Below, one piece after another: positions 45,043-56,155 of a stretch of 64,000 nucleotides of DNA. Position 1 is the first letter of the stretch; every line of letters starts with the position of its first letter. The DNA comes from Cronobacter condimenti 1330 (GTDB taxonomy: Bacteria; Pseudomonadota; Gammaproteobacteria; Enterobacterales; Enterobacteriaceae): NCBI RefSeq assembly GCF_001277255.1, contig NZ_CP012264.1, positions 2,418,001-2,482,000 of the forward strand, in the 5' to 3' direction. The notes under the pieces were generated by a model. That model made no database searches and was not told the origin of the DNA. It worked only from the letters and a program-made list of their open reading frames with translations. Made by a program: the position numbers and the translations under genes.

Positions 45043-46107
45043 CTAAAGCGTTTTCTTCTCCCGGCGCACGCCTGCGGCATTGGGATAGCGCAGGGTCTCC
45101 TGCCGTTCAATCATCCATGCCGGGTAGTGCGGCGGCAACGCGCTTATCGCGTCAAGCTGCGCCAGCTCCTCCGCCGTCAGCGTAATGTCGGTGGCACCCA
45201 GATTATCGGTGAGTTGTTCGAGCCGTTTTACGCCGATAATCACACTGGTGACAACCGGGCGGGCAAGGAGCCAGGCGATGGCTATCTGGCTTACTGATAC
45301 CGAACGCGCGTCGGCAATCTCACGCATTGCGGCAACGCACTGCCAGGCCCGGTCGCGGTCCACAGGGGGAAAATCAAAGTTGCTGCGGCGCGCATTGCTG
45401 TCCTGCGCAGCGCCTGGCCCGAATTTTCCGGACAATAATCCCCCTGCCAGCGGCGACCAGACGAGAAGCCCCAGGTTTTCTTCGCGCGCAAGCGGCAGCA
45501 ACTCGCGCTCTATGTCGCGGCTGGCAATCGAATAATACGCCTGCAACGTTTCAAATCGCGTGGCGTGCAGCGCCTCGCTCAGACCAAGCGCTTTGCCAAG
45601 CTTACCGGCCGCCCAGTTAGACACACCCACATAGCGCACCAGCCCTTGTCGGGTCAAATCGTCAAGCGCGCGTAACGTTTCTTCCACCGGCGTGACGGGG
45701 TCGCTGGCGTGGATCTGGTATAAATCGATATGGTCCACCTGGAGCCTCTCCAGGCTTCTGTACACGGCATCCATAATGTGTCCTCGTGATGCCCCCTGAT
45801 CGTTGGGGCCGCTTCCCATCACGCCTCCCGTTTTGGTCGCGATAAAAATGTCGCTTCGCGCCACACCCAGTTCTTTCAGGGCGATGCCGGTAATACGTTC
45901 TGCCTGGCCAAAGGAGTAAATATCGGCGGTATCAATGAAGTTAATGCCGCCCGCAAGCGCGTGTGCAATAAGCTGGTTGGCCTCTTCCTGCGCGACGGCG
46001 CCGATGGATGACCACATACCCGCGTCGGCATTACCGCCGAGCGTCATCGTGCCAAGGCACAGTTCCGACACGAACATACCTGTACGGCCAAGTTGTTTAT
46101 ATTTCAA
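45043..46107 (-). CDS. Aldo/keto reductase
   Basis: An NADPH-dependent oxidoreductase of 354 residues with a TIM-barrel fold. The catalytic tetrad is readable: Asp and Tyr in FIDTADIYSFGQAE, Lys in IFIATKTGG, His in LYQIHASDPVTPVEET. The cofactor-binding end is VVTSVIIGVKRLEQLTDNL. The start appears to be TTG 46107 (MKYKQLGRTG) with AAGGAT upstream; no in-frame ATG fits. It is divergent from a LysR regulator gene that is a good candidate to control it. The substrate is an aldehyde or ketone of unknown identity. Confidence 0.9.
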   Translation of the reverse strand: MKYKQLGRTGMFVSELCLGTMTLGGNADAGMWSSIGAVAQEEANQLIAHALAGGINFIDTADIYSFGQAERITGIALKELGVARSDIFIATKTGGVMGSGPNDQGASRGHIMDAVYRSLERLQVDHIDLYQIHASDPVTPVEETLRALDDLTRQGLVRYVGVSNWAAGKLGKALGLSEALHATRFETLQAYYSIASRDIERELLPLAREENLGLLVWSPLAGGLLSGKFGPGAAQDSNARRSNFDFPPVDRDRAWQCVAAMREIADARSVSVSQIAIAWLLARPVVTSVIIGVKRLEQLTDNLGATDITLTAEELAQLDAISALPPHYPAWMIERQETLRYPNAAGVRREKKTL

Positions 46108-46279
46108 AGCATTATCCTTTTACCGAAGTATTTTCTGCCTGTTAAACCGGGACAAAGCGCCGTGTCCTTACAGGCCAGCGCCTTTCGTCAGATTTACAGC
46201 GTGTAAAGGCAGTGTAATAAGTATTAATATGGGTATAAATAACGCCAAAATGAACAGACTGTTACGCCCGGAGAAAACA

Positions 46280-47185
46280 ATGAAAAACCTTGAGCCGCTC
46301 ATCATTTTTGCGCGCGTGGCGGAAATGAAGAGTTTTACGCAGGCCGCCGAAAGCCTTGGGATTCAGAAAGGCCGCGCCTCGGTGGTGGTACGTGAGCTTG
46401 AGGAGGAGATAGGCGCGACGCTTCTCAACAGGACAACCCGAACCGTGCAGCTGACCGAAGAGGGGCGCGCATTTTATACCCGCGCACGCGATCTGCTATC
46501 CGAGGCCGACGAGCTCACATCCATGTTCACGGCAGGTGCCATGTCGCTACGCGGGCGTTTACGGGTTGATATGCCGGCGATACTGGCAGAGAACATTATC
46601 ATTCCTGCCCTGCCCCAGCTGCTTGAGGCACACCCTGAACTGGAGCTTGAGCTTTCCAGTACCGACCGTCGTGTTGATCTCATCCAGGAAGGATTTGACT
46701 GTGTGATCCGCCTGGGACCAGTCGTTGATGAAACGCTTGTTGCCCGGCCACTTGGGAAATTACGCATGATCAATGCCGCAAGCCCTGCCTATCTGGCGCG
46801 GGTTGGCGTGCCGCAAACGCTGGATGACCTTACCCGGCAGGGGCACAGGATGGTGCATTACCTCCGCAATTTCGGCGCAAAGCCCCTGGGGTGGGAGTAT
46901 CCGACCAGTGAGGGCTATCAGACGCTGATGCTTCCGGGAGCGGTCAGCGTCAACAGCGTAGCGGCGTACCATCAGGCAGGGCTCGCCGGGTTAGGCTTAA
47001 TTCAGGGCGGCTATTCCAGCCTCGCGCCTTATATCCAGCGCGGTTCGCTGGTTGAGATCCTCCCGGATTATTGTCCTGCGCCTCTTGATGCCGCTTTCGT
47101 CCTTGTCCATCGACGAAATCTCTCGCAGCGCGTGCGGGCGTTTATGCGCTGGACCGAAGCCGTTTTACAACCGTACTTCGCCTGA
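46280..47185 (+). CDS. LysR-family transcriptional regulator
   Basis: A 301-residue regulator. ATG 46280 follows GGAG and gives the usual start (MKNLEPLIIFARVAEMKSFTQAAESLGIQKGRASVVVRELEEEIG), the winged-helix domain. The substrate-binding domain follows (GRLRVDMPAILAENIIIPALPQLLEAHPELELELSSTDRRVDLI). It is divergent from an aldo/keto reductase, with 170 bases between them, the usual arrangement for a LysR protein and its target. The inducer is unknown. Confidence 0.9.
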   Translation: MKNLEPLIIFARVAEMKSFTQAAESLGIQKGRASVVVRELEEEIGATLLNRTTRTVQLTEEGRAFYTRARDLLSEADELTSMFTAGAMSLRGRLRVDMPAILAENIIIPALPQLLEAHPELELELSSTDRRVDLIQEGFDCVIRLGPVVDETLVARPLGKLRMINAASPAYLARVGVPQTLDDLTRQGHRMVHYLRNFGAKPLGWEYPTSEGYQTLMLPGAVSVNSVAAYHQAGLAGLGLIQGGYSSLAPYIQRGSLVEILPDYCPAPLDAAFVLVHRRNLSQRVRAFMRWTEAVLQPYFA

Positions 47186-47428
47186 TATCCGTCATGGCGA
47201 TTCAGGCCGCTTGTGAAGATGTGCGTCGGGAAGCGCATAAAACACAGGTTATCCGGGCAAACATCGCGAAACACCCGGCGGCGCGGCCGGGGTTTCTGCT
47301 ACGCTGACAGGGCAATTCTCTATTGAAAAGACAGGAAAAAGCGATTCAACATGTCAATTAAACCGATTGATTCATAATTAGTATGTTAAGTTTTTTAAAA
47401 AACCCATCAACAGAGGAGATCGCGCACG

Positions 47429-49159
47429 TTGGACGCCGGGACGATTATTAGTCTTTTTATTCTGGGTTCGGTACTGGTCACCTGCAGTATCCTGTTAAGT
47501 TCATTCTCGTCACGTCTTGGTATCCCCATTCTGGTGATTTTCCTGGCTATCGGCATGCTTGCGGGCGTGGATGGCGTGGGTGGCATTCCGTTTGATAACT
47601 ACCCGCTAGCATATCTCATCAGTAACCTGGCGCTGGCCGTGATCCTGCTGGACGGCGGTATGCGCACCCAGGCGAGTTCCTTCAGAGTCGCGCTTGGCCC
47701 CGCGCTGTCGCTTGCAACCGTTGGAGTGCTTATCACCTCCGGGCTGACCGGCATGGCCGCCGCGTGGCTGTTTCATCTCGATATCATGGAAGGCTTGCTG
47801 ATTGGCGCGATTGTCGGCTCCACCGACGCCGCGGCGGTCTTTTCGCTGCTTGGCGGCAAGGGGCTTAACGAGCGCGTCAGCTCCACCCTTGAGATTGAAT
47901 CCGGCAGTAACGATCCGATGGCGGTATTTCTCACCATTACGCTTATCGCCATGATTCAGGAGCATCAAACCGCATTAAGCTGGATGTTCCTGGTGCATAT
48001 CGTTCAGCAGTTCGGGCTTGGGATCCTGATTGGCCTTGGCGGCGGCTGGTTACTGCTGAAAATGATCAACCGGATTCCCCTGCCCGCCGGGCTTTATCCC
48101 CTGCTCGCGTTAAGCGGCGGCATCATGGTGTTCTCCGTGACCACAGCGCTCGACGGCAGTGGCATACTCGCGGTGTACCTGTGTGGATTTGTCCTTGGTA
48201 ACCGCCCTATCCGCAACCGTTACGGCATTCAGCAAACCTTCGACGGTCTGGCGTGGCTTGCGCAGATCGGCATGTTCCTGGTGCTGGGCTTACTGGTCAC
48301 GCCGTCGCATCTGCTGCCGATTGCCCTGCCCGCACTGCTGCTCTCGCTGTGGATGATTTTCATCGCCCGCCCGCTCTCCATCTTTACCGGACTACTGCCG
48401 TTTCGCGGGTTTACGCTGCGCGAGCGTGTGTTTATTAGCTGGGTAGGACTTCGCGGCGCGGTGCCGATTATTCTTGCGGTGTTCCCGATGATGGCCGGGC
48501 TGGATCGCGCGAATCTGTTTTTCGACGTGGCGTTTTTCGTGGTGCTGGTGTCGTTGCTCTTCCAGGGCACTACGCTCGGCCTGGCCGCGAAAAAGGCTAA
48601 AGTGGTGGTGCCGGAAGTCGGACGTCCGCAGTCGCGCGTGGGGCTGGACATTCACCCGGAAAACCCGTGGGAGCAGTTCGTTTATCAGCTCAGCGCTGAT
48701 AAATGGTGCGTCGGGGCGGCACTGCGTGATCTGCATATGCCAAAAGAGACGCGCATTGCGGCGTTGTTTCGCGAAAACCAGTTGATGCACCCGACCGGCA
48801 GCACGCGCCTGCGTGAAGGCGACGTATTATGCGTGATTGGCCGCGAACGGGATTTGCCTGCGCTTGGCAAGCTGTTCAGCCAGTCGCCGCCGGTCGCACT
48901 CGACCAGCGCTTCTTCGGCGACTTTATTCTCGAAGCTGACGCGAAGTTCTCCGATGTGGCGTTTATTTACGGGCTAGACGATCAGTCAGCCGTGGATAAA
49001 GACCGCACGATCGGCGAGGTCGTGCAGACGCTGATTGGCGCAGCTCCCGTCGTGGGCGACCAGGTAGATTTTGCCGGGATGACGTGGACCGTCGCGGAGA
49101 AAGAGAACAACCAGATCCGCCGCATCGGCCTGAAAGTGGCGGAAGACGACGACGAATAA
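47429..49159 (+). CDS. cvrA: K+/H+ antiporter CvrA (NhaP2)
   Basis: An inner-membrane cation/proton antiporter of 576 residues. It starts TTG 47429 with GAGGAG 12 bases upstream; E. coli also uses TTG here. About 12 membrane segments (CPA1/NhaP fold) begin [27 protein letters not shown]. The conserved GSNDPMA and [11 protein letters not shown] motifs carry the acidic ion-binding residues. A cytoplasmic TrkA-C domain follows (about 400-490, [16 protein letters not shown]), then a CorC/HlyC-like C-terminal domain. It matches E. coli CvrA closely. A strong terminator follows. Confidence 0.96.
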   Translation: MDAGTIISLFILGSVLVTCSILLSSFSSRLGIPILVIFLAIGMLAGVDGVGGIPFDNYPLAYLISNLALAVILLDGGMRTQASSFRVALGPALSLATVGVLITSGLTGMAAAWLFHLDIMEGLLIGAIVGSTDAAAVFSLLGGKGLNERVSSTLEIESGSNDPMAVFLTITLIAMIQEHQTALSWMFLVHIVQQFGLGILIGLGGGWLLLKMINRIPLPAGLYPLLALSGGIMVFSVTTALDGSGILAVYLCGFVLGNRPIRNRYGIQQTFDGLAWLAQIGMFLVLGLLVTPSHLLPIALPALLLSLWMIFIARPLSIFTGLLPFRGFTLRERVFISWVGLRGAVPIILAVFPMMAGLDRANLFFDVAFFVVLVSLLFQGTTLGLAAKKAKVVVPEVGRPQSRVGLDIHPENPWEQFVYQLSADKWCVGAALRDLHMPKETRIAALFRENQLMHPTGSTRLREGDVLCVIGRERDLPALGKLFSQSPPVALDQRFFGDFILEADAKFSDVAFIYGLDDQSAVDKDRTIGEVVQTLIGAAPVVGDQVDFAGMTWTVAEKENNQIRRIGLKVAEDDDE

Positions 49160-49181
49160 CGCCGTCTGCGCAGGTGAAAAC

Positions 49182-49212
49182 AAAAAGGGAAACCCGCGGG
49201 TTTCCCTTTTTT
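49182..49212. terminator. Bidirectional terminator between cvrA and dadX
   Basis: AAAAAGGGAAACCC (49182-49195) and GGGTTTCCCTTTTT (49198-49211) form a long perfect stem with A and T runs on both ends. It serves the two converging genes. Confidence 0.93.
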
Positions 49213-49230
49213 ATGCGTGAGCGCAGGTAC

Positions 49231-50301
49231 TCAGTGGGTGCTGACCGGCACGCGGGGCGCCAGCGCGCACATCAGTTCATACCCAACCGTACCGCAGGCC
49301 GCGGCAACATCATCGATTTTAATGTCGTTGCCCCATAACTCGACCGGGCTGCCGATGCCCGCCTGCGTACAGGGCGTGAGATCGACCGCCAGCATATCCA
49401 TCGATACCGTGCCGACGATACCGGTGCGCACGCCGTCCACCAGCACCGGGGTGCCGTCCGGCGCGTGGCGCGGATAACCGTCAGCGTAACCGCCCACCAC
49501 AATCCCGATGCGCTGTTCGCGTACGGCCCGGTAGCGGCTGCCGTAACCGACCGTATCGCCAGGCTTAAGCGTCTGGATGCCGATCACTTCGCTCTTAAGC
49601 GTCATGACGGGCCGCAGGCCGCTGGTGGCGATGTCTTGCCACTGCCCGCTCGGCGAGGCGCCATACAGCACGATGCCGGGGCGCACCCAGTCAAAATGCG
49701 CCTGCGGATGCCAGAGCGCCGCGGCTGAATTAGCGAGCGAACGCGGCGCGTCGATACCTTCCGCCGCCTGTTCAATGCGCACCATCGCCTCATCAATCCC
49801 TTCCGGGCGATCGGCGTCAGCGAAATGCGCCATCAGGGTGAGCTGCCCGACATTCGCAATGCTCTTTAGTTGCTGCCAGATGCTGTGCACACGCTCAGGT
49901 GCGAAGCCTAAGCGGTTCATGCCGCTGTTGATTTTGAGATAGACATCCAGCGGCGCGTTAAGCTTCGCGGCATTCAAGGCTTTCAACTGCCAGTTGCTGT
50001 GCACGCTGGTGGTCAGGCGATATTTATCAAATAACGCCAGTTCATCGGCGTGGAAGAAGCCTTCCAGCATCAGAATGGGGCCTTTCCAGCCGCGCTCGCG
50101 CAGTAAAATAGCTTCTTCAAGGTTCAGCATGGCGAAACCATCGGTAGTACTGAGCGCAGACCAGATGCGATCAAGCCCGTGGCCATAGGCGTTCGCCTTG
50201 ACCACCGACCAGACGCGCGAACGGGGCGCGGCGCTTCGCACCACCTCCAGGTTGTGACGCAAAGCCTGGAGATCCAGGCTCGCCTGTATCGGACGTGACA
50301 T
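49231..50301 (-). CDS. dadX: Catabolic alanine racemase
   Basis: A PLP enzyme of 356 residues that converts L-alanine to D-alanine for breakdown by DadA. AAGGAACGCTC precedes ATG 50301. The cofactor lysine lies in [10 protein letters not shown] near residue 35. The catalytic Tyr lies in VGYGSRYRA near 255. The order dadA-dadX with 12 bases between them and the E. coli context mark it as the inducible dadX, not the biosynthetic alr. Confidence 0.95.
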   Translation of the reverse strand: MSRPIQASLDLQALRHNLEVVRSAAPRSRVWSVVKANAYGHGLDRIWSALSTTDGFAMLNLEEAILLRERGWKGPILMLEGFFHADELALFDKYRLTTSVHSNWQLKALNAAKLNAPLDVYLKINSGMNRLGFAPERVHSIWQQLKSIANVGQLTLMAHFADADRPEGIDEAMVRIEQAAEGIDAPRSLANSAAALWHPQAHFDWVRPGIVLYGASPSGQWQDIATSGLRPVMTLKSEVIGIQTLKPGDTVGYGSRYRAVREQRIGIVVGGYADGYPRHAPDGTPVLVDGVRTGIVGTVSMDMLAVDLTPCTQAGIGSPVELWGNDIKIDDVAAACGTVGYELMCALAPRVPVSTH

Positions 50302-50313
50302 GAGCGTTCCTTC

Positions 50314-51612
50314 TCAGGGATGCGCGCCGTGCAGGCGGTGCGACGATGAAGGCGTAAAGCCCGGTGCATAGCGGGCCACCGACAGATCCTCAAACGGAAT
50401 GGAGGGCGTGCGGCCAGAGATAATGTCGCTCAGCATCTGGCCGGAGCCGCAGGCCATCGTCCAGCCGAGCGTGCCGTGACCAGTGTTGAGCCACAGGTTT
50501 TTAAATGCAGTGCGCCCGACCACTGGCGTACCATCCGGCGTCATCGGCCGCAGGCCGGTCCAGAAGGTGGCCTGTTCGATATGCCCGCCGCGCGGGTAGA
50601 GATCGCGCACGACCATCTCCAGCGTCTCCTGACGCGGTTTCAGCAGGTCGGTATTAAAGCCGACAATTTCCGCCATGCCGCCCACGCGGATACGGTTATC
50701 AAAGCGCGTAATCGCGATTTTGTAAGTTTCATCAAGCACAGTGGACACCGGCGCGCCTGTTTCATCGGCGATGGGAATCGTGAGCGAGTAGCCCTTCAGC
50801 GGGTAGACCGGGATATCGACGACGCCTTTAAGCATGGCGGTGGAGTACGATCCGAACGCCATCACGTAGCCGTCGGCTTTGATGACCTCATCGCCGCACT
50901 TCACGCCGTAAATACGCTGACCTTCGCTCAGCAGGCGGTCTATCGGCGTGTTGTAGCGAAACACGACGCCAGCCTCTTGCGCCATCTGCGCAAGGCGCGT
51001 GGTAAAGAGCTGGCAATCGCCGGTTTCGTCATTTGGCAGTTGCAGCCCGCCGGTGAGCTTATGAGCAACTTCCGCGAGCGCCGGTTCTACCTGCGCCAGT
51101 TCGGCGGCTTTCAGCAAGCGGAACGGCACGCCTTCGCTCTCAAGCACGGCGATATCGCGCGAGGCGTTTTCATACTGCTGTTCCGTGCGAAAGAGTTGCA
51201 GCGTGCCGCCCTGACGGCCTTCGTACTCGATGCCGGTGGATTCGCGCAGGGCTTTTAAGCAGTCGCGGCTGTATTCCGCAAGGCGTACCATGCGGCCTTT
51301 ATTCTGCATGTAATGGCGGGTGTCGCAGTTGCGCAGCATCTGCCACATCCACTTAAGCTGAAAGTGCGTCCCGTCAAGGCTTATCGCCAGCGGCGCGTGG
51401 CGCTGAAACATCCACTTGATCGCTTTCAGCGGTACGCCCGGTGCTGCCCAGGGCGCCGCATAACCAGGCGAGATCTGCCCGGCATTGGCGGCGCTGGTTT
51501 CCAGCGCCGGGCCCGGCTCGCGATCGATAACCGTCACTTCGTGCCCCGCCTGACGTAAATACCAGGCGCTGGCGACGCCGACGACCCCACTCCCCAGCAC
51601 GACTACATGCAT
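50314..51612 (-). CDS. dadA: D-amino acid dehydrogenase small subunit
   Basis: A membrane-associated flavoprotein of 432 residues that oxidises D-amino acids, chiefly D-alanine, and passes electrons to the respiratory chain. GAGAAGGAAG lies before ATG 51612. The FAD-binding Rossmann motif [26 protein letters not shown] is at the N-terminus, and the DAO-type C-terminal block is [19 protein letters not shown]. It is first in the dadAX operon. The E. coli operon is controlled by Lrp and cAMP-CRP; no clear site is assigned here. Confidence 0.96.
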   Translation of the reverse strand: MHVVVLGSGVVGVASAWYLRQAGHEVTVIDREPGPALETSAANAGQISPGYAAPWAAPGVPLKAIKWMFQRHAPLAISLDGTHFQLKWMWQMLRNCDTRHYMQNKGRMVRLAEYSRDCLKALRESTGIEYEGRQGGTLQLFRTEQQYENASRDIAVLESEGVPFRLLKAAELAQVEPALAEVAHKLTGGLQLPNDETGDCQLFTTRLAQMAQEAGVVFRYNTPIDRLLSEGQRIYGVKCGDEVIKADGYVMAFGSYSTAMLKGVVDIPVYPLKGYSLTIPIADETGAPVSTVLDETYKIAITRFDNRIRVGGMAEIVGFNTDLLKPRQETLEMVVRDLYPRGGHIEQATFWTGLRPMTPDGTPVVGRTAFKNLWLNTGHGTLGWTMACGSGQMLSDIISGRTPSIPFEDLSVARYAPGFTPSSSHRLHGAHP

Positions 51613-51935
51613 GTCTTCTTCCTTCTCAGGTTAAAGAATGATTAACTGATTACAAATTGATAACCCAGAAGAAAATATTATTCAACATATGGCTTTTTTA
51701 TGGTGAGCCGACTCACAACTTTCCCCGCCACAGCGGCACCTGCGCTTTCAGGATCTCCTGCTTCCCTTCCCGGCCCGACAAAATAAAATGCTGTCACACC
51801 CGGCGATTACCGACAGGCAGGCTCAGGAAATCGCGCAGAAAAAATTTTTGCCGTGGCGCTGATAAGGCGGGGGTGATCTATGCTTGAAATTAAGGCTCTC
51901 CCCGGATGAGAGCCGCTAACAATGAGGGCGCGCTG
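51613..51935. other. Divergent promoter region between dadA and spoVR
   Basis: About 320 bases without a credible gene, AT-rich near dadA (51630-51700) and GC-rich later. It must carry the dadA promoter on the left and the spoVR promoter on the right. In E. coli Lrp and CRP act here. I find no site clear enough to place. Confidence 0.5.
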
Positions 51936-53471
51936 ATGGCTACCGTAACTGATTCCCTGAAGAAGGATACCCAACGTCTGAGCGACGGGCCGGACTGGAC
52001 GTTTGACTTGCTGGATGTCTATCTCGCCGAGATTGACCGCGTGGCGAAACTCTACCGGCTGGACACCTACCCGCACCAGATTGAGATAATCACATCCGAA
52101 CAGATGATGGACGCCTATTCCAGCATCGGGATGCCCATTAACTACCCGCACTGGTCTTTCGGCAAAAAATTCATTGAAACCGAGCGGCTTTATAAGCATG
52201 GCCAGCAGGGGCTTGCCTACGAAATTGTGATTAACTCTAATCCGTGCATCGCCTATCTGATGGAAGAGAACACTATCACCATGCAGGCGCTGGTGATGGC
52301 GCATGCCTGTTACGGCCATAACTCGTTTTTCAAAAATAACTATCTGTTCCGTAGCTGGACCGACGCCAGCTCGATTGTCGATTACCTGATTTTCGCCCGT
52401 CACTATATTACCGAGTGCGAAGAGCGCTATGGCGTTGACGAGGTCGAAAAGCTGCTGGATTCCTGCCATGCGCTGATGAATTACGGCGTTGATCGTTATA
52501 AACGTCCGCAGAAGATTTCGTTGCAGGAAGAGAAAGCGCGCCAGAAAAGCCGTGAAGAGTATCTGCAAAGCCAGGTCAATATGCTCTGGCGTACGCTGCC
52601 GCGCCGCGAAGAGGAAAAAACCATTGAGATGCCTCATCGCTTCCCGGCCGAGCCGCAGGAAAACCTGCTCTACTTTATGGAGAAGAACGCGCCGTTGCTG
52701 GAGCCGTGGCAGCGCGAGATCCTGCGTATTGTGCGTAAGGTGAGCCAGTATTTCTACCCGCAGAAGCAGACGCAGGTCATGAACGAAGGCTGGGCGACCT
52801 TCTGGCACTACACCATCCTCAATCACCTTTACGATGAAGGGAAAGTGACCGAGCGCTTTATGCTGGAGTTTTTACACAGCCACACCAATGTGGTGTTTCA
52901 GCCACCCTATAACAGCCAGTGGTACAGCGGTATTAACCCATACGCGCTCGGCTTCGCGATGTTTCAGGATATTAAACGCATCTGTCAGAACCCAACCGAG
53001 GAAGACCGCTACTGGTTCCCGGATATTGCTGGATCCGACTGGCTGGAAACGCTGCATTTTGCGATGCGCGATTTTAAAGACGAGAGCTTTATTAGCCAGT
53101 TTCTGTCGCCGAAAGTCATGCGCGATTTCCGCCTTTTCACCGTGCTTGATGACGATCGCAACAATTACCTGGAAATTGCCGCTATCCATAACGAAGAGGG
53201 TTACCGGGCTATTCGTAACGAGCTGTCGGCCCAGTACAATCTCAGCAATCTGGAGCCGAATATTCAGGTGTGGAACGTTAATCTGCGCGGCGACCGCGCC
53301 CTGACGCTGCGCTACATTCCGCAAAACCGCGCGCCGCTTGATAAAGGGCGTCGTGAAGTGCTGAAACATGTGCATCGCCTGTGGGGCTTTGACGTGATGC
53401 TGGAGCAGCAAAACGAAGATGGCAGTGTGGAATTGCTGGAACGTTGTCCGCCCAGGATCAACTCGCTGTAA
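51936..53471 (+). CDS. ycgB: SpoVR family protein (YcgB)
   Basis: A cytoplasmic protein of 511 residues, nearly identical in layout to E. coli YcgB. ATG 51936 (MATVTDSLKKDTQRLSDGPDWTFDLLDVYLAEI) has AGGG about 9 bases upstream. The SpoVR domain spans most of the length, with HACYGHNSFFKNNYLF and NEGWATFWHY as conserved blocks. The Bacillus homologue is a spore-cortex protein. In enterobacteria the gene belongs to the RpoS regulon, usually with YeaG/YeaH, and its biochemistry is unknown. A terminator follows. Confidence 0.95.
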   Translation: MATVTDSLKKDTQRLSDGPDWTFDLLDVYLAEIDRVAKLYRLDTYPHQIEIITSEQMMDAYSSIGMPINYPHWSFGKKFIETERLYKHGQQGLAYEIVINSNPCIAYLMEENTITMQALVMAHACYGHNSFFKNNYLFRSWTDASSIVDYLIFARHYITECEERYGVDEVEKLLDSCHALMNYGVDRYKRPQKISLQEEKARQKSREEYLQSQVNMLWRTLPRREEEKTIEMPHRFPAEPQENLLYFMEKNAPLLEPWQREILRIVRKVSQYFYPQKQTQVMNEGWATFWHYTILNHLYDEGKVTERFMLEFLHSHTNVVFQPPYNSQWYSGINPYALGFAMFQDIKRICQNPTEEDRYWFPDIAGSDWLETLHFAMRDFKDESFISQFLSPKVMRDFRLFTVLDDDRNNYLEIAAIHNEEGYRAIRNELSAQYNLSNLEPNIQVWNVNLRGDRALTLRYIPQNRAPLDKGRREVLKHVHRLWGFDVMLEQQNEDGSVELLERCPPRINSL

Positions 53472-53487
53472 GGGAATGCAGGACAGC

Positions 53488-53516
53488 AAAAAGGCTTCCC
53501 GTGGGAAGCCTTTTTT
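53488..53516. terminator. Bidirectional terminator between spoVR and fadR
   Basis: AAAAAGGCTTCCC (53488-53500) pairs with GGGAAGCCTTTTT (53503-53515) and serves the two converging genes. Confidence 0.93.
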
Positions 53517-53527
53517 GTGTGTGGCGC

Positions 53528-54247
53528 TTAACGCGTGTGCATCGCCAGATCGCCTGGCAGGTTTTTCTGCATGCGATGCCAGATCTCCCCACTCTCGCGC
53601 CCGTAGGTGCGCACCACGTCATAAACCTGATCGTATAACCCTTCACGTGAGAGCGAACCGAGTTTGTGATAGAAGCCGAGCGCGAGGCTGCGTGCTTCTG
53701 GGTTTGAGAAATAGTGGCGGCCAATGCGGGTGTAAAGCCCTTTCATGCCGTTGAGGATCAGCCCATAAATCGGGTTGCCGGAGGCAAATGCCAGACCCCG
53801 GAAAATGTTGTAATCAAGGTCTGCGAACGCGTCGGCGTGATCTTCCACTTCGTCTGCCGTCGCAAGGACTTCATGCGCGCGCTCAGGATGCAGGCGCAGC
53901 GCGGTGCGAATGAAGATCGTCGCGATATTGGTACGTACGGAGAGCAGGTTATCGATGAGCTGCGGCACGCTTTCGTGGTCCAGACGCGCCAGCGTTTCAA
54001 GAATATTGAGGCCTGAGGTTTCCCAGAAGTTGTTCACTTTCGTAGGCTTACCGTGCTGGATAGTCAGCCAGCCATCGCGCGCCAGGCGCTGCAACACTTC
54101 GCGCAGGGTGGTGCGCGTTACGCCAATCAGTTCAGAGAGTTCGCGTTCAGCAGGCAGAATAGATCCCGGAGGGAAGCGGCTATTCCAGATGCTTTCAATA
54201 ATGTACTCTTCCGCGAAACCCGCCGGGCTCTGCGCCTTAATTACCAT
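53528..54247 (-). CDS. fadR: Fatty-acid metabolism regulator FadR
   Basis: A GntR-family regulator of 239 residues, the exact E. coli length when started at ATG 54247 ([60 protein letters not shown]). It represses fatty-acid degradation and activates unsaturated fatty-acid synthesis. Long-chain acyl-CoA binds the C-terminal domain and releases DNA. The winged helix occupies about residues 1-75, the helical acyl-CoA domain the rest. It is divergent from nhaB, as in E. coli. Confidence 0.96.
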   Translation of the reverse strand: MVIKAQSPAGFAEEYIIESIWNSRFPPGSILPAERELSELIGVTRTTLREVLQRLARDGWLTIQHGKPTKVNNFWETSGLNILETLARLDHESVPQLIDNLLSVRTNIATIFIRTALRLHPERAHEVLATADEVEDHADAFADLDYNIFRGLAFASGNPIYGLILNGMKGLYTRIGRHYFSNPEARSLALGFYHKLGSLSREGLYDQVYDVVRTYGRESGEIWHRMQKNLPGDLAMHTR

Positions 54248-54457
54248 AATGAGCTTCCAATACACCTAACATGCAAAATTCACTCATCATACCAGACGCG
54301 CCAGGGCGCAGATAGCATGACGAAATGTAAATAAGGGGATCGTGGTTCGGTTTTTAACAATCCCCGCCGCCCTGCCATATGCGCCTGCTGCTTGATTGCC
54401 GCCACGCTGCCGGGTACCCTGACATGTTAACGAAAAATAACCGTAAAGGATCATGGC

Positions 54458-56020
54458 ATGGAAATTTCATATGGCCGGGCATTGTATCGTAACTTTTTAG
54501 GGCAATCTCCGGACTGGTACAAGCTTTGTTTACTTGGCTTTTTGATTGTGAATCCTCTCGTGTTCTGGGCGAATCCCTTCGTCGCAGGCTGGTTGCTGGT
54601 CGTCGAGTTTATTTTCACGCTGGCGATGGCGCTTAAATGTTATCCGTTGCTGCCTGGGGGCCTGCTGGCGGTGGAAGCGCTGTTTATCGGCATGACCACG
54701 GCCGAGCATGTGCGTGAAGAAGTGGCGAATAACCTCGAAGTGTTGCTGCTGCTGATCTTTATGGTCGCGGGCATCTACTTTATGAAACAGTTGTTGCTGC
54801 TGATTTTCACCCGACTGCTGCTGGGCATACGCTCTAAAACGCTGCTGTCGCTCTCGTTTTGCTTTGCCGCGGCGTTTCTCTCAGCCTTCCTCGACGCGCT
54901 CACGGTCGTCGCCGTTGTCATTAGCGTGGCCGTTGGTTTTTATGGCATTTATCACCGCGTCGCGTCGAATCAAGAGGACAGCCACGACCTGGTGGACGAT
55001 GCCCAGCTCGATGAAGAGCGCCGCGCCACACTTGAGCGCTTTCGCGCGTTTTTGCGCAGCCTGATGATGCACGCCGGTGTCGGCACCGCGCTTGGCGGCG
55101 TGATGACGATGGTGGGCGAGCCGCAAAATCTGATTATCGCCCATGCGGCGGACTGGGGCTTCGGCGACTTCCTGCTGCGTGTGGCGCCCGTGAGCGTACC
55201 GGTGTTTTTCTGCGGTATGTTGACCTGCGTTCTGGTCGAGAAAACCAAATCCTTCGGTTACGGCGAGCCGCTGCCAGAGCCGGTGCGTCAGATCCTGCGC
55301 GATTACGACGATAAGAGCCGCCAGAAACGCAGCCGTCAGGACACCATGAAGCTCATCATTCAGGGGTTAATCGCCGTGTGGCTGATTGCCGCGCTGGCGC
55401 TGCACCTGGCGGAAGTCGGGCTTATCGGCCTGTCAGTGATTATTCTCGCCACGTCGCTGTGCGGCGTGACCGACGAACACGCGATCGGCAAAGCCTTCAC
55501 CGAAGCGCTGCCGTTCACCGCCCTGCTGACCGTGTTTTTTGCTGTGGTCGCCGTGATTATCGACCAGCATCTGTTCGCGCCGATTATCTCGTTTGTGCTG
55601 GAAGCTTCGCCGCATAATCAGCTGTCGCTGTTCTATCTCTTCAACGGCCTGCTCTCGTCAATCTCCGATAACGTGTTTGTCGGCACGGTTTATATCAACG
55701 AGGCGAAAACCGCACTGCAAGAAGGCATTATCGACGCTAAACAGTTCGAAATGCTGGCGGTAGCGATTAACACCGGTACTAACCTGCCGTCCGTTGCCAC
55801 GCCTAACGGCCAGGCGGCGTTCCTGTTCCTGCTGACTTCCGCCCTCGCACCGCTAATCCGTCTTTCTTATGGCCGTATGGTCTGGATGGCGCTGCCTTAT
55901 ACGGTAGTGTTGACACTGGTCGGCCTCGTTTGCGTGCAATATGCACTGCTGCCGCTCTCCGACTGGTTGCTGCAAAGTGGTCTGGTCAGTACGCCTGCGA
56001 CAACGGCGCTGCTGCACTAA
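54458..56020 (+). CDS. nhaB: Na+/H+ antiporter NhaB
   Basis: An inner-membrane sodium/proton antiporter of 520 residues. It starts at ATG 54458 ([23 protein letters not shown]). Multiple membrane segments are visible, and conserved blocks include [25 protein letters not shown] and [51 protein letters not shown] and [16 protein letters not shown] follow near the end. It matches E. coli NhaB throughout. It helps Na+ and pH homeostasis under alkaline conditions. A terminator follows before dsbB. Confidence 0.96.
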   Translation: MEISYGRALYRNFLGQSPDWYKLCLLGFLIVNPLVFWANPFVAGWLLVVEFIFTLAMALKCYPLLPGGLLAVEALFIGMTTAEHVREEVANNLEVLLLLIFMVAGIYFMKQLLLLIFTRLLLGIRSKTLLSLSFCFAAAFLSAFLDALTVVAVVISVAVGFYGIYHRVASNQEDSHDLVDDAQLDEERRATLERFRAFLRSLMMHAGVGTALGGVMTMVGEPQNLIIAHAADWGFGDFLLRVAPVSVPVFFCGMLTCVLVEKTKSFGYGEPLPEPVRQILRDYDDKSRQKRSRQDTMKLIIQGLIAVWLIAALALHLAEVGLIGLSVIILATSLCGVTDEHAIGKAFTEALPFTALLTVFFAVVAVIIDQHLFAPIISFVLEASPHNQLSLFYLFNGLLSSISDNVFVGTVYINEAKTALQEGIIDAKQFEMLAVAINTGTNLPSVATPNGQAAFLFLLTSALAPLIRLSYGRMVWMALPYTVVLTLVGLVCVQYALLPLSDWLLQSGLVSTPATTALLH

Positions 56021-56024
56021 CGTC

Positions 56025-56051
56025 AATCGGGCCCTTCGCGGCCCGATTTTT
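56025..56051 (+). terminator. Terminator of nhaB
   Basis: AATCGGGCC (56025-56033) pairs with GGCCCGATT (56040-56048), followed by a T-run. Confidence 0.9.
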
Positions 56052-56078
56052 GTTTAAAGGCTTTCGATAAGTGCGTTA

Positions 56079-56106
56079 TTTTTGATGCCGCTAGTGGCGT
56101 CAAAAA
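56079..56106. repeat. Inverted repeat upstream of dsbB
   Basis: TTTTTGATGCC (56079-56089) and GGCGTCAAAAA (56096-56106) form an 11-bp inverted repeat with one G-T pair and a 6-base spacer. It lies 50 bases before the dsbB start. It could be a regulator site or an attenuator-like hairpin. Confidence 0.6.
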
Positions 56107-56155
56107 GGATTTCGTTTACACTGCCGGTTCAACGCAGATTGCAGAGATAATCATT

